From NCBI GenBank assembly GCA_020351895.1, contig CP070672.1, positions 3,781,153 through 3,794,168 on the forward strand: a stretch of 13,016 nucleotides of DNA. Direction: 5' to 3'. Below, piece after piece: positions 11,492-13,016 of this stretch. Position numbers and translations under genes: made by a program. The notes beneath the pieces are model-generated. The model did no database searches and was not told where the DNA came from. It saw nothing but the letters and a program-made list of their open reading frames with translations. Every line of letters starts with the position of its first letter. The first letter of the stretch is position 1. The stretch is from Thermoplasmata archaeon (GTDB lineage: Archaea > Thermoplasmatota > Thermoplasmata > GCA-020350865).

Positions 11492-13016
11492 ATGAAAAAA
11501 ATCGTGGCAATTTGGCTGAGCCTGGTTTTGGTTCTAGGTCTTGTAGTAATTATAGATATCGTAATTGCTTATAACCCGACCATTTCGGCCACTACCCTTT
11601 ATGTGAATGAAACCGGATCTGGTGGGGCATTTACCAGCATACAGGATGCTATAAACGCAAGCAGTGACGGTGATACTGTTTATGTATACAATGGAACCTA
11701 TTACGAGAACGTGGTTGTTAACAAGAGTATAAATCTCACTGGGGAGCACAGGGATAATACGACAATAGATGCAGGGAAAGCAGGCAATGTCATAAGAATA
11801 TTGGCCAGTTGGGTTAATATCACAGGATTTACAATTACTAATAGCAGCATTTTGGGGGACTTTGCAGGAGTGAGTTTCTTTATCCTGTGTAATAACAATA
11901 ATATATCGGGCAACAACATCAGGAACAACGAATATGGCCTCTATTTCAGGTTTTCAGATACCAATACCGTTATAGATAATAATATCTCTTTCAACAGTAG
12001 ATATAACATATATTTGGATGAATCTGATAGAATTAGAATTATTAACAATAATGTATCATCATCCAACGCTTCCCATGGAATTTATCTTTTCGATTCCCAT
12101 AGAAATACTATCATAAATAACACTGTAAATTATAATGATGAACATGGCATCTACGTTATAGATTCCGGGTACAACGATATCGTTGGAAATAATGTTTCTA
12201 ATAATACTGCAAATGGCATATATCTATCATCTTCGAGCAGATGCAATATAACCCAAAATAAAGCTTCATTAAATAGGCATGGTATATTAATTAGTTCCTC
12301 GAGTACAAACAATATATCACATAATGATGTATCATTAAATAGGCTGGATGGAATATATTTAGGTTCTTCTAGCGGTAATAGCATCATCGACAATGAAGCT
12401 TCAGGAAACGGTTTGAGAGGCATCCGCATTTCCTCATCCAATCAAAACATTATCAAGGGTAACAATATCTCGTGGAGTCCAGAGTACGGAATCTATCTAT
12501 CCTCATCTGAGAATAATAATCTAACTAGCAACACTATGGTAGAGGATGGAATCTGTATTTATGGAGAACAGATCGAACAATGGAACACACATCACATCGA
12601 TACCACAAATACTGTCAACGGAAAGCCTGTGTATTATTGGAAGAATCAAACCACGGGCGTGATCCCTTCAGGCGGAGGGCAAGCCATTCTGGTTAATTGT
12701 ACAAATGTTACAATCGAAAATCAAGACTTTACAAACGGTTCAGTTGGTATCCAGTTGGGATACTCCTCAAACATCAATATCACAGGCAATGATGTTTCTT
12801 TTAATGATGTCTTCGGCATATATCTGTATAAATCCAACAGCAGCAACATAATTCAAAATAACGCCTCAAATAATACGTATCGAATAAACTTTGGCCTTTA
12901 TATTTTTGAGTCGAACTGGAATAACATCTCAAGTAACAATGTGTCAAATAATGATAATGGTATATATCTCGATAACTGTGGCTGGATAGACATCCATGAC
13001 AACATCGCATCATACA
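11492..13016 (+). CDS. Secreted NosD-like right-handed beta-helix surface protein (3' end outside window)
   Basis: The frame stays open for 508 codons to the window end. Residues 1-3 are MKK and a hydrophobic stretch (about 4-26) follows, a signal peptide or N-terminal anchor. Next comes the opening of the pectate-lyase-like/NosD family: LYVNETGSGGAFTSIQDAIN, then GDTVYVYNGTYYENVVVNKS (about 39-85). Tandem beta-helix rungs of about 22-24 residues then repeat the pattern GIYLSSSxxNxIxxNxxSxN. A break at about 366-400 holds HHIDTTNTVNGKPVYYWKNQ, a module I associate with archaeal NosD-like surface proteins. Rungs resume and run off the end. Many N-x-S/T sites suggest heavy N-glycosylation. A 13-bp DNA repeat (12266-12278 and 12332-12344) is exactly 22 codons apart. 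A role in adhesion, polysaccharide binding or the cell coat is likely; a specific ligand or enzyme activity cannot be claimed. Confidence 0.9.
   Translation, partial: MKKIVAIWLSLVLVLGLVVIIDIVIAYNPTISATTLYVNETGSGGAFTSIQDAINASSDGDTVYVYNGTYYENVVVNKSINLTGEHRDNTTIDAGKAGNVIRILASWVNITGFTITNSSILGDFAGVSFFILCNNNNISGNNIRNNEYGLYFRFSDTNTVIDNNISFNSRYNIYLDESDRIRIINNNVSSSNASHGIYLFDSHRNTIINNTVNYNDEHGIYVIDSGYNDIVGNNVSNNTANGIYLSSSSRCNITQNKASLNRHGILISSSSTNNISHNDVSLNRLDGIYLGSSSGNSIIDNEASGNGLRGIRISSSNQNIIKGNNISWSPEYGIYLSSSENNNLTSNTMVEDGICIYGEQIEQWNTHHIDTTNTVNGKPVYYWKNQTTGVIPSGGGQAILVNCTNVTIENQDFTNGSVGIQLGYSSNINITGNDVSFNDVFGIYLYKSNSSNIIQNNASNNTYRINFGLYIFESNWNNISSNNVSNNDNGIYLDNCGWIDIHDNIASY
12266..12344 (+). repeat. 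13-bp direct repeat marking one beta-helix rung
   Basis: TCATTAAATAGGC occurs at 12266-12278 and again at 12332-12344, 66 bases apart and in the same frame (SLNR in both). This is one 22-residue rung. It points to recent duplication or gene conversion of rungs; other rungs have diverged in DNA but keep the protein pattern. Confidence 0.7.

Noticed and set aside
12151..12441. Open frame on the - strand within the beta-helix gene
   Set aside because: It is the antisense of repeated rungs and has a repeat-like composition only; the + strand frame has a signal peptide and family motifs.
11900..12560. Possible CRISPR-like periodic repeat
   Set aside because: The 66-72-base periodicity is that of codons for beta-helix rungs inside an open frame. 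Units are diverged and there are no constant repeats with unique spacers.

Overview
The window comes from an archaeon, most likely a member of Thermoplasmatota. The proteasome alpha subunit closely resembles the Thermoplasma acidophilum protein from memory. The genes also include an archaeal RNase P protein, an SBDS homologue, a three-gene exosome cluster, L37Ae and RpoP. Promoters have archaeal TATA boxes with short leaders, and several genes end in bare T-runs. The metabolic genes and large secreted beta-helix/PKD proteins suggest an anaerobic heterotroph. The assignment to a phylum is inference; the assignment to Archaea is firm.

Layout. Bases 1-793 are the 3' end of a PKD-domain surface protein that begins outside the window. 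A 375-base spacer follows, holding a 16-bp perfect palindrome and a G-rich purine tract next to a TATA box. From 1169 to 5930 lies the information-processing cluster, all on the + strand: rnp2 (RNase P Pop5), psmA, SBDS, rrp4, rrp41, rrp42, rpl37ae and rpoP. This is the core of the conserved archaeal exosome superoperon, without the rpl15e and rnp3 genes that often precede it. At 5981-7126, with its own promoter, is a four-CBS protein whose last ~100 residues look like a ribosome-hibernation factor (S30AE/HPF).

On the - strand, 7146-11351 holds acdA-etfB-etfA (acyl-CoA dehydrogenase plus an electron-transfer flavoprotein whose alpha subunit carries an N-terminal 2[4Fe-4S] ferredoxin domain), followed by a histone-deacetylase-family amidohydrolase with its own TATA box. 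At 11492 a second secreted surface protein starts on the + strand. It is a NosD-like right-handed beta-helix and runs open to the window end. It diverges from acdA, and the two promoters are mirror images sharing an octamer next to each TATA box.

How the genes fit together. The left cluster couples tRNA processing, 60S subunit maturation, 3'-to-5' RNA decay, protein decay, a ribosomal protein and an RNA polymerase subunit. The CBS-HPF protein next to it could link adenylate status to ribosome silencing. The right cluster is an acyl-CoA oxidation/reduction module with an ETF of the type used in flavin-based electron bifurcation. No tRNA, rRNA, CRISPR array, insertion sequence or integrase was seen. 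Most genes are well-known families. The least ordinary items are the CBS-HPF protein, the mirrored divergent promoter and the G-rich tract.
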